A DNA stretch of 64,000 nt from Costus lasius (lineage: Eukaryota > Streptophyta > Magnoliopsida > Zingiberales > Costaceae), in NCBI GenBank assembly GCA_027563935.2, contig CM050446.2, forward strand, positions 110,216,499 to 110,280,498, read 5' to 3'. Below are positions 34,707 through 46,190 of this stretch, in pieces. The notes under the pieces were generated by a model that saw only the letters and a program-made list of their open reading frames with translations, ran no database searches and was not told the origin of the DNA. Both the position numbers and the translations under genes were made by a program. The stretch's first letter is position 1, and the number at the start of each line of letters is the position of its first letter.

Positions 34707-35772
34707 CATGAAGTTAAGGGAGTTTAGGTCAAACGTAAATCATGTACCCAAAAAATACTCGGTCCTGTCAGGTGCATTTATTTTATATATTTACAAGGCT
34801 AGCCGAAATATAAGTAGCGAGCCCACTAACAGAACTCTATCTCCCGATTTGCACAATTTAACTTGGAAATCAAGGCACAGATCATGTTAACCTAATTTTT
34901 TTGCTGCTTTCGTGTGTTTAGCCGCCAACTAGATGCACGAGCTGACTTCCCACTCCTACTATTCAGCCGCCCACAAACCCTTCCTTCCTCGCCTGTTGGG
35001 CTGCTTGCTCCCTGCTGTTCGGCTGCGTGGCACACGACTCCCCTTCCTTCCTCACCTACTCTCTGCTATTCGGCCACTCAATGCATAACCTGATGTAGGA
35101 GGGAGCCATGCCGGCCTCACATACAGCTCTAATGGTTAGAAAGACTTAGCTTGTGAAGGCCAAGTCGAAAGTTCAAATCAGACATAATTTGCACAGCCCT
35201 TAGAACTGCATCTCTAAGGGAGTAGTTACGCCGGAATTCGACACCCTGGACCTTGCGAGTTAGACGGCCACACTTAATTCAAAGGGGTCGGTGGAGCTCC
35301 GTCGGCCCTTAGTGTTGTAAGGGAGGATGAGTCCATGTTCAAACTGCCCATGTGAGGCAAGCATAGCTCCCTCCTGCATCATAACCCTTCCTGGCATGTT
35401 CAGCTGTTTGATACCTGTTGTTCCACTTCCTGATGCAAGACTCTCCTTCCTCGCTTATTTGGGCATGTGCTCCATGCTGTTCAGCAACTCGACACACAAC
35501 TACTCTTCCTTCCTCGCCAGCCCTTGCTATTCAGCTAATCCATGTATGACTCCATTTCTTCCTTCCTCGCCTTCTCCCATTTGCCGCAAGTCATTGTTCG
35601 GACGATGCTAAACCCATTCGCCAACACCCAACAACTTGAGACGTTGAACCTTTCCTTCCTCGCTCAACACCTCACGTAACCATTTGGTCACTGAACCTAT
35701 TCACTACTACTGAACTTGTATCCATAAAGTAACCCTAGTTTTGTTTTTATACAGTAAAGATGAGCCAATTAT
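34707..35772. repeat. CT-rich degenerate tandem repeat, interrupted by a small element
   Basis: From about 34920 to 35090 and again from 35381 to 35680 the words CCTTCCTTCCTCGCC, CTGTTCGGCTG and GACACACAAC recur at roughly 60-80 bp. This looks like a degraded minisatellite that existed before the element at 35091-35380 landed in it. Open frames here are short and repetitive; no gene is seen. Confidence 0.5.
35091..35380 (+). mobile_element. Short inverted-repeat element with Pol III-like A and B boxes
   Basis: Ends GATGTAGGAGGGAGCCATGC and GCATAGCTCCCTCCTGCATC are inverted complements with about two mismatches. ATAACC flanks both sides (35085-35090, 35381-35386). Inside are AGCTCTAATGG (about 35127), like a tRNA A box, and GTTCAAATC (about 35172), an exact B-box core. 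A SINE origin is suggested by the boxes and a TIR transposon by the ends. I cannot decide between a SINE copy captured inside a MITE and a tRNA-like MITE. Confidence 0.55.
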
Positions 35773-35901
35773 ATTTTTTTTTTCCAAAAGATAGTTAGAT
35801 TGAGGATTAATCAATTACATCTGAGCAAATCAACCTACTTCGTTCAATAGGCCAATTCTCAATCCAAACATTAGATGTACAATATATCTTATCATTCATT
35901 G

Positions 35902-36361
35902 TCAGCCAGTGAGCAACTCTATTTGCTCCCTGTATACATGTCTAAATTCTAAACTATTACCTTCACTCAAGGCTTTGATTTCCTCTAATAAAATTCTAAC
36001 GGGTGGGTAGGCATGTGGATCTTGAATAAGTTTGATTGCTTCGGCACAATTAACTTCAATGATGATTCTTTTGTTGTTTTTCGTTCGATTTGTATGCATA
36101 TAACCTAACGCACTGTTTATGGCCAGTAGTTCCGAGTATAGAGCTGAAGGGCTTGTATGATGTGCAGCAGCTGCTATGAGTGCCTCTCCTTTATTATCCC
36201 TGATGATGTATCCAAAACCAGCATCCGAAATAATAATTGTCCAAGCTCCGTCTGTATTTACTTTTATTTGGTCTATCGTTGGCTTCTCCCATCTTCCAGT
36301 TCTCATTTGATGGTGGCCTTTGGCTTTCTGCTCCTGTGCAAAAATCGCCATAGCTATGTTG
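35902..36361 (-). pseudogene. LINE ORF2 C-terminal RNase H domain
   Basis: RVT_3-type RNase H: IKVNTDGAWT (first Asp), FGYIIRDNKGEALIAAA, SELLAINSALGY (Glu) and IEVNCAEAIKLI (Asp). About 150 aa, ending at a stop at 35902. Cut at its N-terminal side by the copia element that starts at 36362. Confidence 0.85.
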
Positions 36362-37002
36362 TGTTATATGTGGGTCTTGCATCATGCTGGGACCCACTTG
36401 CAAATAAGAAAAGAAAGAGGACTTTTTTTGTAAGAAGCCCTTAATAAAATCTTAATGTGCACGTGAAGGAAACGTGTGCAATCGTGGAAGTGAAATTTGG
36501 ATTTTGTCCAAATTTTGACTAGAGAAATAGACGGGAGCGGCGGCACAAGAGATAGAAAAAAAAGAAATATTTTTTGGCTCAACTTCTGGGTACGATCTTG
36601 GAGTCATCTACCGTCTGATCGGTGCGAAAGTTTGTAGAGTTTCCCCTAGGGTAATTTCTTACATATCCAACGGTCAAAATTTTCATTGGTCTCTTCTAGA
36701 TACTGTTTCTGACACAGTGGCGAATTTAGGAATAGTTTTTCCCTTGTGTGATTTTTCATCTTGTTGTTGATGAAATTATTGTTGTGAAGAGACAGTGTAT
36801 TTGTTGGATACATAGTGGAATTTTGGTGGCCAGCTCCGTAGTTTTTTACCCTCTTTCTGAGGGGTTTTTTCACGTTAAATCTTAGTGTTCATATTTTCTG
36901 GAATGCTATTACTCTGATTTCATTATTTGCATCATATATATTGATGTGATTACACAAGTGAGTTTTTAGAGATTTATCAAGTTGAGTATTAAAATCCCAA
37001 CA
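36362..37002 (+). repeat. Copia-1 5' LTR
   Basis: 641 bp, preceded by target duplication TGTTG and followed by the initiator-Met primer site. Confidence 0.93.
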
Positions 37003-37042
37003 GTGGTATCAGAGCCAGGTTGATCATTTACTTGTGTTAATC

Positions 37043-38657
37043 ATGGAAGTTAGCAATAGGATGGTTGTCCTTAATGGAGAAAATTGGCTTATCTAGAAAG
37101 CCAAGATGGAAGACTACCTATATTGCAAAGACTTATTTGATGCAGTTGAGAATGAAACCAAACTAGAAAAAAATAGCAGATGATGACTGGAACAAGTTGA
37201 ATAGAAAAGCCATTAGTTATATTCGGCAGTGGGTAAAAGATAGTGTTTTTTATCATATTGTGGATGAAAAGGTAGCATATAAGTTGTGGAAAAAATTAGA
37301 AGACTTATATGAACGAAAGACTGCCGGTAACAAGGCTTTTTTGATTAGGAAACTGGTGAATCTAAAGTATATGGCAGGTGGAAAAATTATTGAGCATTTG
37401 AATGACATGAAAAGCATCATCAATCAATTGGCTTCTATGAAGATGGTAATTGAAGATGAATTGCAGGCACTTTTATTATTGAGTTCTCTACTAGAGAGTT
37501 GGGAGACTTTGGTTGTATCTCTTAGTAATGCAGCACCAGATGGTATGTTATCCATGAGCCTAGTAACTTCAAGCTTGTTGAATGAAGAAACTAGAAGAAT
37601 GTCTGTGGATGCAAATAGATCTCAAGTATTGGTGACTGAAAATAGTGGTAGAAGTTCAAATAGATCTCCACACCAGCATGGGAATTCTAGAAACAGTTCA
37701 TCTACTAGGAAAGATGTTGAGTGTTTTTATTGTCATAAGAAAGGACATATTAAGAAATATTGTTGGTCATTCAAGAAGGCTCAGAGAGGAGAAAGCAGTG
37801 GAATCACAAGAGAGGATAAAGAGAGTAACACTACAATTACTATGGATAGTGATGTTGGCATTCTAGTAGCAAGTGACACAGAAAATATATTGGCAGTCAA
37901 TGGAAAAGACAGTTGGATCATTGACACAGGTGCTTCTTTTCATGCTACCCCTCATATTGATTATTTTTCATCATTACATCATTGTGACTTATGTGTTGTA
38001 AAGATGGGAAATAAAGATACTGCAATTATCAGAGGCAAAGGGGATATCATTATCAAGACTAACCTTGGACATAAGATGATTCTCAGAGATGTAAGATATA
38101 TTTCTGACTTGAGATTCAGCTTGATTTCACCTGGTGTTCTTGATGATGAGGGCTTAGTGAGCACATTTGGTAATGAAAAGTGGAAGCTAACAAAAAGATC
38201 ACTTATATGTGCTAGAGGAAGCAAGCAACATGCTCTTTATCACACTGATGTTGAGGTTCTCAGAGGAGAAATTAGTACTGCTTCAGCACCTACTTCAGAG
38301 TTATGTCACAGGAGGATTGGACCCTTGAGTCAGAAGGGTGTGAAGATTCTGTTAAAGAATGTCATTTCTCCTAAAGTACAAAGTGAGCCAGTTTCTCAAT
38401 CACGGGGAGAGTTCCAGGATGAACACCAGTCAATTAATGCAAGTAGTGCACAGAAAAGACAGATATCTCAGCAATCTCAGATGAAAACTCAGTTGAGAAA
38501 ATCTCTTAGAGGAAGAAAATCTTCAAGGCTATTTGACAATGGTTTTGTCATGAGCAGAGATAGAAGAAAGTCAAAGTGCTATCGAGTGAAGAAGGTTGTA
38601 ACAAAAGAGAAGACTGTGGTTTGCAATAAGATGGCTAGTATGGTCATCCCTGCATGA
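37043..38657 (+). pseudogene. Copia-1 gag-protease frame with long open part (486 codons from 37197)
   Basis: The likely original ATG is at 37043 (MEVSNRM). An early TAG near 37094 and a one-base slip in an A run near 37170 separate it from the open frame 37197-38657. In that frame are the UBN2-type gag domain (LWKKLEDLYERKTAGNKAFL), the knuckle CFYCHKKGHIKKYC at residues 176-189, and the protease WIIDTGAS (D243). A short gag-pre-integrase remnant (LCHRRIGPLSQKGVKIL) follows. The last 100 or so residues are a Gln/Ser/Lys-rich tail after the deletion point, not a family I know. Confidence 0.85.
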
Positions 38658-38673
38658 TGCAGGAGGGGGAGAT

Positions 38674-39305
38674 TGTTATATGTGGGTCCTGCATCATGCA
38701 GGGACCCACTTGCAAATAAGAAAAGAAAGAGGACTTTTTTGTAAGAAGCCCTTAATAAAATTTTAATGTGCACGTGAAGGAGACGTGTGCAATCGTGGAA
38801 GTGAAATTTGGGTTTTGTCCAAATTTCGACGAGAGAAAAAGACGGGAGTGGCGGCACAGGAGAGAGAAAAGAAAGAAAAGTTTTTTGGCTGAACTTCTGG
38901 GCACGATCTTGGAGTCATCTACCGTCTGATCGGTGCGAAAGTTTATAGAGTTTCTCCTGGGGTAATATCCAACAGTCAGAATTTTCATTAGTCTCTTCTA
39001 GATACTGTTTCTGATATAGTGGCGAATTTAGGGATAGTTTTTCCCTTGCATGATTTTTCATCTTGTTGTTGACGAAATTATTGTTGTGAAAAGACAGTGT
39101 ATTTGTTGGATACATAGTGGAATTTTGGTGGTTGGCTGCGTTGTTTTTTACCCTCTTTCCTGAGGGGTTTTTCCACGTTAAATCTTAGTGTTCATATTTT
39201 CTGGATTGCTATTACTCTGATTTCATTATTTGCATCATATATATTATTGTGATTACACAAGTGAGTTTTTAGGGATTTATCAAGTTGATTATTAAAATCC
39301 CAACA
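38674..39305 (+). repeat. Copia-1 3' LTR
   Basis: 632 bp, preceded by the purine tract and followed by TGTTG. A few small indels explain the difference from the 5' LTR. Confidence 0.93.
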
Positions 39306-39309
39306 TGTT

Positions 39310-40015
39310 GTGCTCTGCTAGGGCTTTGCTACTCGTTCTTGCTGGACTTGGCTTCTCCCCATTAAAGGCTTTTGCGTTTCTTGCCTTCCATACCTTCCAA
39401 AAGGTAGTGAGTGTTAATGCTTGTGTTTTTAAAGAACTATCCATACCTTTGCTTATCCAAGATTCTTCTTTCCAACCACCATTGATAGAGCTTTTGTCCT
39501 TGAAATTTTCCATATGCTTTTGCCACACCTACAAAGATAAGTTATATTGATGGAAAAGGTGCTCAATTGTTTCCTTCTCAGTGTTGCATAACACGCAAGT
39601 AGTGGAATCTCTCAAACCCATTTTGTTCATCCTGTCAAAGGTAGGAAGTTTCTTATGAAGAAGTTTCCATCCAAATATTTTTATTTTATGAGTAGTCGGC
39701 AAACTCCAAAGGGTTTTCCATTCCACATCTGCTTCCTTATGTTCCCTTCCTTGCTTTCGCAAGGTGTTATATATAGACTTGTTTAAGTGAAGACCATTAG
39801 ACCCATCTCTCCAAATCCATTCATTGTTTTCATTCTCATTGATATTTGTTTTGTGAATGCTGCTACTAATATCAATGTTCACCCAATTATCAATAAAAAC
39901 ACTATTCCAACAACCATTGTGAATCAAGGCTGCAACAGAGTTGCCAATGCATAAATTGTTATTAATGAAAGTGGGCTTGTGGGTTATTGGAATATCAGTG
40001 CACCAATGCATAAAT
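39310..40015 (-). pseudogene. LINE ORF2 zinc-binding RT-associated domain
   Basis: Matches the zf-RVT region: WKTLWSLPTTHKIKIFGWKL, LPTFDRMNKMGL and CVLCNTEKETIEHLF (Cys-Cys-His pattern). A frame change near 39530 is followed by FWKVWKARNAKAFNGEKPSP. Bounded by the two copia insertions. Confidence 0.78.
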
Positions 40016-40017
40016 TC

Positions 40018-40806
40018 AATTTTCTCTCTCTCTTCTCTTTTGTTGAACAATGTTGAAAGGTGGCAATGACAGCCGTCTCACGCAGAAGCGCAGCTTCGAA
40101 CTCGCGATTTGCACGAATCTTAACTCATAATAGCATACTTTACTATTATATAGATTCTGTTCTGCGTCTATTAATCATATTTATTAGATTTGTTCGCATA
40201 TGCAATCAATCTTAATTACGAATCTGTTAATTGCGTATCTCCTAATTACTCATTTAATTAAATTACTAATCTAATTCATATGTTTTAACTTAGATCTAAC
40301 TGTTAATTGTGTATTAATTCTGCTATAATCAGTGTTATCTTTAATTACAGTTGATTACATTTTCTTATCATTAATTGTGTTGGCTGACCCTAACATTCCA
40401 TTCCAGGCTGTATTCAGATCGAATCAAACCCACGGTTCGCATCAAACTCGAACTGGTACAAGTCACTAGATCTAGTTCGACCCGAACCAGCGACTTGAAC
40501 CAACCCACGAGTTAGCCACACGTGCAACGCACGCGTGTGCAAAAATTCCACAAATTTCGCAGAAGCGAGACTCAAACCCACGCGCTGCCGTAACACAGCG
40601 CTGTACGCACACGCGTCTAGCCATCTAGCCGCGCACTGCTCAATTTTAATTATTGCGAAAATATGTTGATAGCATACTGTCTTGCATATTTCACTATTCT
40701 GTTCTATATGATTAAACCGGCATGTTTAAAACTTTTAACTGATATGATAATTACAATTCTATTGCAGCCAATCATAAAAAGCCTAATTAATTCCTTGAAC
40801 TTTAAA
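40018..40806 (+). other. Copia-2 left LTR remnant and 5' leader
   Basis: The first 70 bp are LTR-like. The rest is AT-rich with no TGGTATCAGAGC primer site. Near 40560-40635 the minus strand has TGGCTAGATGG and GGGTTTGAGTC, resembling tRNA A and B boxes, and GCAGAAGCG recurs at 40082 and 40560. The true LTR end could not be placed. Confidence 0.4.
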
Positions 40807-42240
40807 ATGGGTAATGACGAAACTTCCTCACTCAAACCAGAAAAATTTAATGGTTCTGGTTTTATAAGGTGGAAAGAACAAATGGAAGTTTGACTCATTT
40901 CCTTGGGGCTTATTAGCGCCATTAGTATAGAACATCCATTAGGCAACTCAATTTAAAAATCTGCTTCCAGTTCCGAAAACTTGTCAGATAAACCTTTCGA
41001 TACACCTCCTTCTTCTACACCTGACACTTCTGACTTCATGTGTAAGTTTAGGATCTTAAGTTGTCTTTCTGATCCCCTATATGATACATATAGGAAATAT
41101 AAGACAGCCAAAGATGTCTGGACAGTACTCCTAAAAACCTACCTTAAAGATGATGAAGGTGTGAAGAGATTCACAGCTTCGGACTTCATAAACTTTAAAA
41201 TGTCTGAAAGTTTACCCATCATAGACCAGATAGATACCTTCAATAATCTGGTAAATGAAGTCCAGCTTAGTGGTACCCACTTTAGTGAATCTTTCCTTAT
41301 CTCCTATCTTCTTGAGAAATTACCTCCCTCTTGGTCCAATTTTGCCCAAGATCTTAGGAGAACTGTCTCTCTAACCTCAGTAGATGCTGTTATCCAAACC
41401 ATAAAGATAGAAGATCAATTTAGGCAAAGAGACCCTAATGTTGATCATTCCAAAAACAAAATCCATCTTACTGAGACCTCTGGCCCATCTTCTAGAAGCC
41501 AAATTCCTAAAAATAAGAAATTCAAAAACCAGAAGAGTAGAAATCTCAAACCCAACTTCAAACCTAAGAAGCCTGGTCAAGGAAATAAGAAGGCTCCTAC
41601 AGGTGGCTACTGTTATGTTTGCGGAAGGGACAATCATCTTGCCCTAGACTGCTTCTACAGAAAGACAGAAAGGATTCCTTCTAAAAAGCCTAAGCAAAAG
41701 CCTGACAAACACCAAGTCAATGTGGTAGAAGAACATCCTGCTTCCACCTCCTCTCTTAGGTTTGTTTCCTTTATCCCCTCCATAAATCTAATTCATCATG
41801 ATTCTAAGTGGTGGTTAGATTCCGGTGCGAGCATTCATGTGTGTTCTAACCGGCTCTGGTTCTCTTCTTACCAGGACTCAAGTGGAGGAAGTGTAACCAC
41901 GGGGAACGGATCCTCTGCTGCAATACTTGGACACAGACAAGTTTTTCTAAAGTTCACTTCTAGGAAGACTCTTACTTTAAATTATGTGTTCCATGTACCA
42001 GAGATTCGTAGGAACCTTGTTAGTAGATCTCTTTTAGTTCAAAGTGGTTTTAAGATTGTTTTAGATGAAAACAAAGTTGTACTCTCTAAAGGTGACTTAT
42101 TCATTGAAAAAGACTTTACTTCTAATGGCTTATTGAATATTCTTCCTTTGAATTCTGTGTCTGATTCATCCATTGCATTGAATACAGAAAATTCTGATTA
42201 TTGGCATGGTAGACTTGGCCATGTTAATTCGTCAAATAAC
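40807..42240 (+). pseudogene. Copia-2 gag and protease
   Basis: ATG at 40807 opens gag (MGNDETSS..PEKFNGSGFIRW). A TGA at 40891-40893 and further stops to about 40956 interrupt it, then the same frame is open from 40981 to 42264. It has the UBN2 gag domain (AKDVWTVLLKTYL), the knuckle CYVCGRDNHLALDC, the protease WWLDSGASIHVC, and a gag-pre-integrase motif DYWHGRLGHVN. After about 42227 the frame jumps to the end of integrase. Confidence 0.87.
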
Positions 42241-42690
42241 TGCTTCTTACTCTCCTCAATCTAATGGAGTAGTAGAAAGAAAGAACATAACCCTACTAGA
42301 CATGGTAAATGCTATGTTACTTAGTTCTGGAGCACCCCAGAAATTGTGGTGGGAGGCTATTCTTTCAGCCTGTTTCATTCAAAATAGGATTCCCTCCAAG
42401 AATAAAATGCAAACCCCTTTTGAAATTTGGAAAGGATATAGGCCCAACCTTAAATTCCTCAGAATGTGGGAGGTGCTTAGCAAAAGTAAGCATTCTTAAA
42501 CCTAAGAGGAAAAAGATTGGTCCTAAAACCATAGATGCTGCCTTTATAGGATATTCTCTTGATTCCAACACTTATAGGTGTCTTGTTCTTAGTTCTGATG
42601 TTCCTGAAATCTCTAAGAATTCCCTTATTGAATCTAGGGACATTACCTTCTTTGAAGATGTCTTCTTTGTTTTTGGACTTAGCTTGCTCA
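42235..42690 (+). pseudogene. Copia-2 integrase C-terminal part
   Basis: SYSPQSNGVVERKN (last catalytic Glu of integrase) and LWWEAILSACFIQNRIPS follow directly on the pre-integrase segment, so the two catalytic Asp residues are deleted. A frame change near 42480 leads to the AAFIGYSLDSNTYRC block. Confidence 0.82.
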
Positions 42691-42990
42691 GAAGCTGAGT
42701 GGCTTAAAAACCTCTGTTCATTTATACCAATGGCCCTAACATTTAGTCCACCAATTTTTATTAATTGTGATAGTAAGACTGCAATAGAATTTTGTGAAAA
42801 GAAACTAGTAAACACCAAATTGAGTAGATATATCAAAATCAGGCAAAAAATAATTAGATGGTTATCTACTCATAATGTTGTTTCCTTATCGTTTGTAAGA
42901 ACTGATAATAATCTTGCAAACTGCCTCACAAAATGTTTGAATCAAACCAAAGTGATGGCTTCATCTAAGGGAATGAGGATTTGTCCATAA
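42688..42990 (+). pseudogene. Copia-2 RNase H C-terminal part
   Basis: SEAEWLKNL, then NCDSKTAIEF (catalytic Asp region), IRWLSTHNVVSLSFVRTDNN and LANCLTK: the end of a copia RNase H. RT and the front of RNase H are deleted before it. Confidence 0.82.
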
Positions 42991-43732
42991 TGGGCCCTCC
43001 TATAGTGGCAACCCAACCTCCGTGATAGGTAGACCCTGGAAAGAAGTTCAATGGGTAATAACAAACTGACTGGTTGGCCAAGGAATACAATTAAAAATTG
43101 TAAAAACACTATGTGTTTATTGAAGTTAATTATAAAGGCTCCAATACCCTATTCCTAAGGTGATTAAGTACTCCTATGTAGATGTTAGGTTGAGTTAGAT
43201 AACTCTTAAAGAAATCCAAAAGGTTTAACCTAAGAAGTGCCTCTACACACTTCTTCATAGGATTTCTCCTATATGTGAGTTTCCGTATACGGCCGCGGAC
43301 TAGTAACTGGACACTACTAGCAAACTCACAAGAAAAGAAGGTACCCGCGCACGGCCAAAAATGCACAACCCCGCGCACTATTAGTTGTATCATGTGTGCA
43401 CTGTTCTAAGCCGGGCGCAAAGGGTTGTAGTTCAAGACCTGGTTCACTACATCTCTTCCGGTGAAGTTCTGTGTACTAAGTGTATTGAGCACTGCTCTTT
43501 CCTGACCGCGTGATATAAATGTTGTTCAGCATCTTGTTTTCTTTATGAATTTAATTTAAAAGGACTTTTGAGTTTTGTGGGGGATTGTTGGAGTTTGAAA
43601 ACCCAAAAGTCCCTTAGTCCCACATTGGGAGAGTTGGAAGGGAAACTTGGTTTAAAAGCAGGTGTAACTTCTCTAGCCCATTGAGGTTTTTAAGGGGCAT
43701 CAACTATCTAAACCAAGTTGATCCAAAACACA

Positions 43733-43747
43733 TGCGCGCGCGCGCGC
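43733..43747 (+). repeat. CG dinucleotide repeat in LTR
   Basis: GCGCGCGCGCGCG run, potentially Z-DNA forming, followed by CCGGGTCGGGTCGGGTCG. Confidence 0.9.
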
Positions 43748-43850
43748 CTCGCCACGCCACGCCGAGCCGGGCCGGGTCGGGTCGGGTCGTGGTCGTGGGT
43801 GCGGGTGCAAGTTTATCGGGCAATTAATTTACTTCTTTATTTTAGCCCAT

Positions 43851-43885
<35 letters not shown>
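43851..43885 (+). repeat. ATT trinucleotide microsatellite
   Basis: About eleven ATT units inside the copia-2 3' LTR. Confidence 0.95.
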
Positions 43886-43888
<3 letters not shown>

Positions 43889-44353
43889 GATAATTAAGAC
43901 TATATTTTATTAGTCTTAATTATGATCGTTAGCATGCCTATTTAGGGGTACGCACGAGACCACGTTATTAGTAATATGTTATTTTGAGAGAGCTAATTTT
44001 AGTCCTTCTCGAATTAACGTTGTTGCCCTGGCCGCCCTCCTTCTCTATATAATAGAAGGCTGGGCGATAGGAGCATATACACACAGACGCATTCAGTTTT
44101 CTCTCTCTCTTCTCTTTTGCTGAACAACGTTGAAAGGTGGCAGTGACAGCCATCTCACCATCGGGCCGGCAGAGACGCTACATCGGTTGTATCTTCGGGC
44201 AACCATCCAGAAGAAGCTTGCGTGCCAAAGCCTGGAAATTTGCCTAAGGACAGACCTCGGTCGCCTCCGGTTCTTTCTAAGCCTTTATTTATTGTTTTAT
44301 GATCTGCTTAATAATTTGATTTATTACTTGATTTACAGCATATTTGCAACATA

Positions 44354-46190
44354 AGCCCCTTCCAACTTTGGCTGGATCTCTTGCGGTCCTTAGGAGACCA
44401 AGGGTCTATTCTCCCATACTTGGCAGTACAAACTTTCACCCAGAGTTTGTCCTTAGCATTCAAGTAGTCCAAAATTCTACTGCAGTTAATGGCAGGCCTG
44501 AGAATAGATAGGTCCTTAACATGAAGCCCTCCCTGATTCTTGGGCTAGATAACCGTATCCCAATTAATGTGATGCATGCCTTTTTTTCTCTCCATTTTTG
44601 GCCCAAATAAAATCTCTTATTTTCTGATTGAGCTTGTTAAGATGCCCATTCTGCAGCTCGTTAGTGATCATGTTATGCACAGGAATAGTAGTAAGCACAC
44701 TTTTGGCAAGAGTAACCCGGCCAGCTTGTGAGAGGTATCTTCCTTGCCAAGTAGTCAATTTACCTTGGATCTTATCCAAACAATTTTGAAATGTTTTCCT
44801 TGAGCTCTCGTTTGGATTAATACTTGCCCCAAGGTAAGAGAAAGGGAAATGTCCTTGTTCGAACCCCATGTAAGCAACAATATTTCTCTTAGTCATTTCA
44901 GGACAACACTTGGGGAAGAAGATTTTGGTTTTCTCCCAGCTCACTCTTGTCCAGTAATAAGGCCATAAGTATGCATAATTTTTTTCAAACTCATACAAGT
45001 TTTTTGATTAGCCCACACACAAAGAATTATATCATCAGCATACATTAAATGAGAAACTTTGCATTTGCCTTTAATATTATAAGGAGTGATTTTGTTCTTC
45101 TCAATGGCATGATTGATGAGAATACTAAAGATGTTAGCAGTAATCACATAAAGGTAGGGGGATAAAGGGTCCCCTTGGCGAATGCCTTTACTTCCCCTAA
45201 ACTTGTTAGAGGAAGCACCATTTATGTTGCAGGTGAAGATAGGGGAGGTAATACAAGCATTAATCCAATCAATGAAAGTAGTAGGAAAGTTATGTAATTG
45301 CAAAGCAAGAATGATAGCACTTCTCTTTATAGTATCAAAAGCCTTCCTAAGGTCAATCTTAATGAGAACCACAGGGTTTTTGGACTTAGCAAGGTGAATG
45401 CTGTGAGTAAGCTCCTGCACCACACGTATATTTTCATGAATATTCCTATCCTTAATGTAAGAAGATTGTTTAATACTGATGAGGTTAGGGAGGTGCTTTT
45501 TCAATCGATTAGCAAGGGCCTTGGAAATGATTTTATAATTAACATTGCAAAGAGCAAGAGGCCAATAGTCATTAATAGTTTGTGGGTTGTGATGCTTGGG
45601 TATGAATATGAGTTGGGTGTGGGCCCAAGAATCAGGGATGATGTGTCTATTTTCAAACCAAGTAATGGCTCTCATGAAGTCTTCTTTTATGATATCCCAA
45701 TGGTGCTTATATCAGCAATGAATCCGTCAAGACCCGGGCTCTTACCGAGCTTCAAATCCCTTACCACCTCAATAATCTCATTCTCTGTGAACTTAGAGCA
45801 AAGCTCAGTATGAAAATAAACATCAAGTTTCACAGCTTTGTTGTCCAGCATGTCTCTAATGTCTTTGGTTATACTTGGCGCAACATTATACTCTTCCCAT
45901 AAATTAATATAATGATTCATGAAAGCCTCTCTGATATGCTCTATATTATTGCTCTCCTGCCCCTCAGGGAGGTAAATATGTCTGATTTGGTTGGTTCTGT
46001 GTCTTAAGGTGACCCAATTATGATAAAATTTGTTATTAGCCTCACCTTGATTTACCCAGTTACACTTGGCAAGAGTGTGCCATTTAATGTTGATTTGTCT
46101 AGCAAGAGCTTTGGATTTATTAGTGAGGCTAATCATTCTCAGTTCCTCCTCTCTAGTAAGATGGCTAAAAGACTTCTTAAGTTGAAGCAC
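44354..46190 (-). pseudogene. LINE ORF2 reverse transcriptase domain
   Basis: Non-LTR RT with LGKSPGLDGF, LIKIDLRKAFDTI, GIRQGDPLSPYLYVI and the active site YADD at 45031-45042, continuing to ISYLG-type FSYLGASINPNE and LSQAGRVTLAKSVL. A stop/frameshift lies near 44945-44998 and another near 45690. The domain is cut by the copia 3' LTR at 44351. Confidence 0.88.

Larger units (their letters stand above)
36362..39305 (+). mobile_element. Ty1/copia deletion derivative inserted in the LINE
   Basis: LTRs at 36362-37002 (641 bp) and 38674-39305 (632 bp), TGTTATATG..CCCAACA, with a perfect TGTTG target duplication (36357-36361, 39306-39310). The primer site TGGTATCAGAGCCAGG follows the left LTR at about 37004, and the purine tract GGAGGGGGAGA precedes the right LTR. 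The 1.67-kb interior has gag, protease and a short pre-integrase segment. The rest of integrase, RT and RNase H is gone, so it needs another element's enzymes. Confidence 0.95.
40018..44351 (+). mobile_element. Second Ty1/copia relic inserted in the LINE, chimeric or truncated on its left
   Basis: The 3' LTR is 43586-44351, preceded by the purine tract TTTTGTGGGGGA. On the left only about 70 bp (about 40018-40085) matches the 3' LTR (ACGTTGAAAGGTGGCAGTGAC region); sequence after that differs. gag and protease are present, the integrase core and RT are deleted, and a piece of RNase H remains. LINE coding resumes at both sides. No target duplication was identified, in keeping with a damaged left end. 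Confidence 0.8.
43586..44351 (+). repeat. Copia-2 3' LTR
   Basis: 766 bp, TGTTGGAGTTTGAAAACCC..TTTGCAACA. Includes a GC-alternating run (43733-43747), a GGGTCGG tandem and an ATT microsatellite. Confidence 0.85.

Noticed and set aside
43130..43393. Minus-strand frame of 87 codons upstream of the copia-2 3' LTR
   Set aside because: The homologous stretch at 50.1-50.45 kb does not keep it open; it is the non-coding 3' part of the element.
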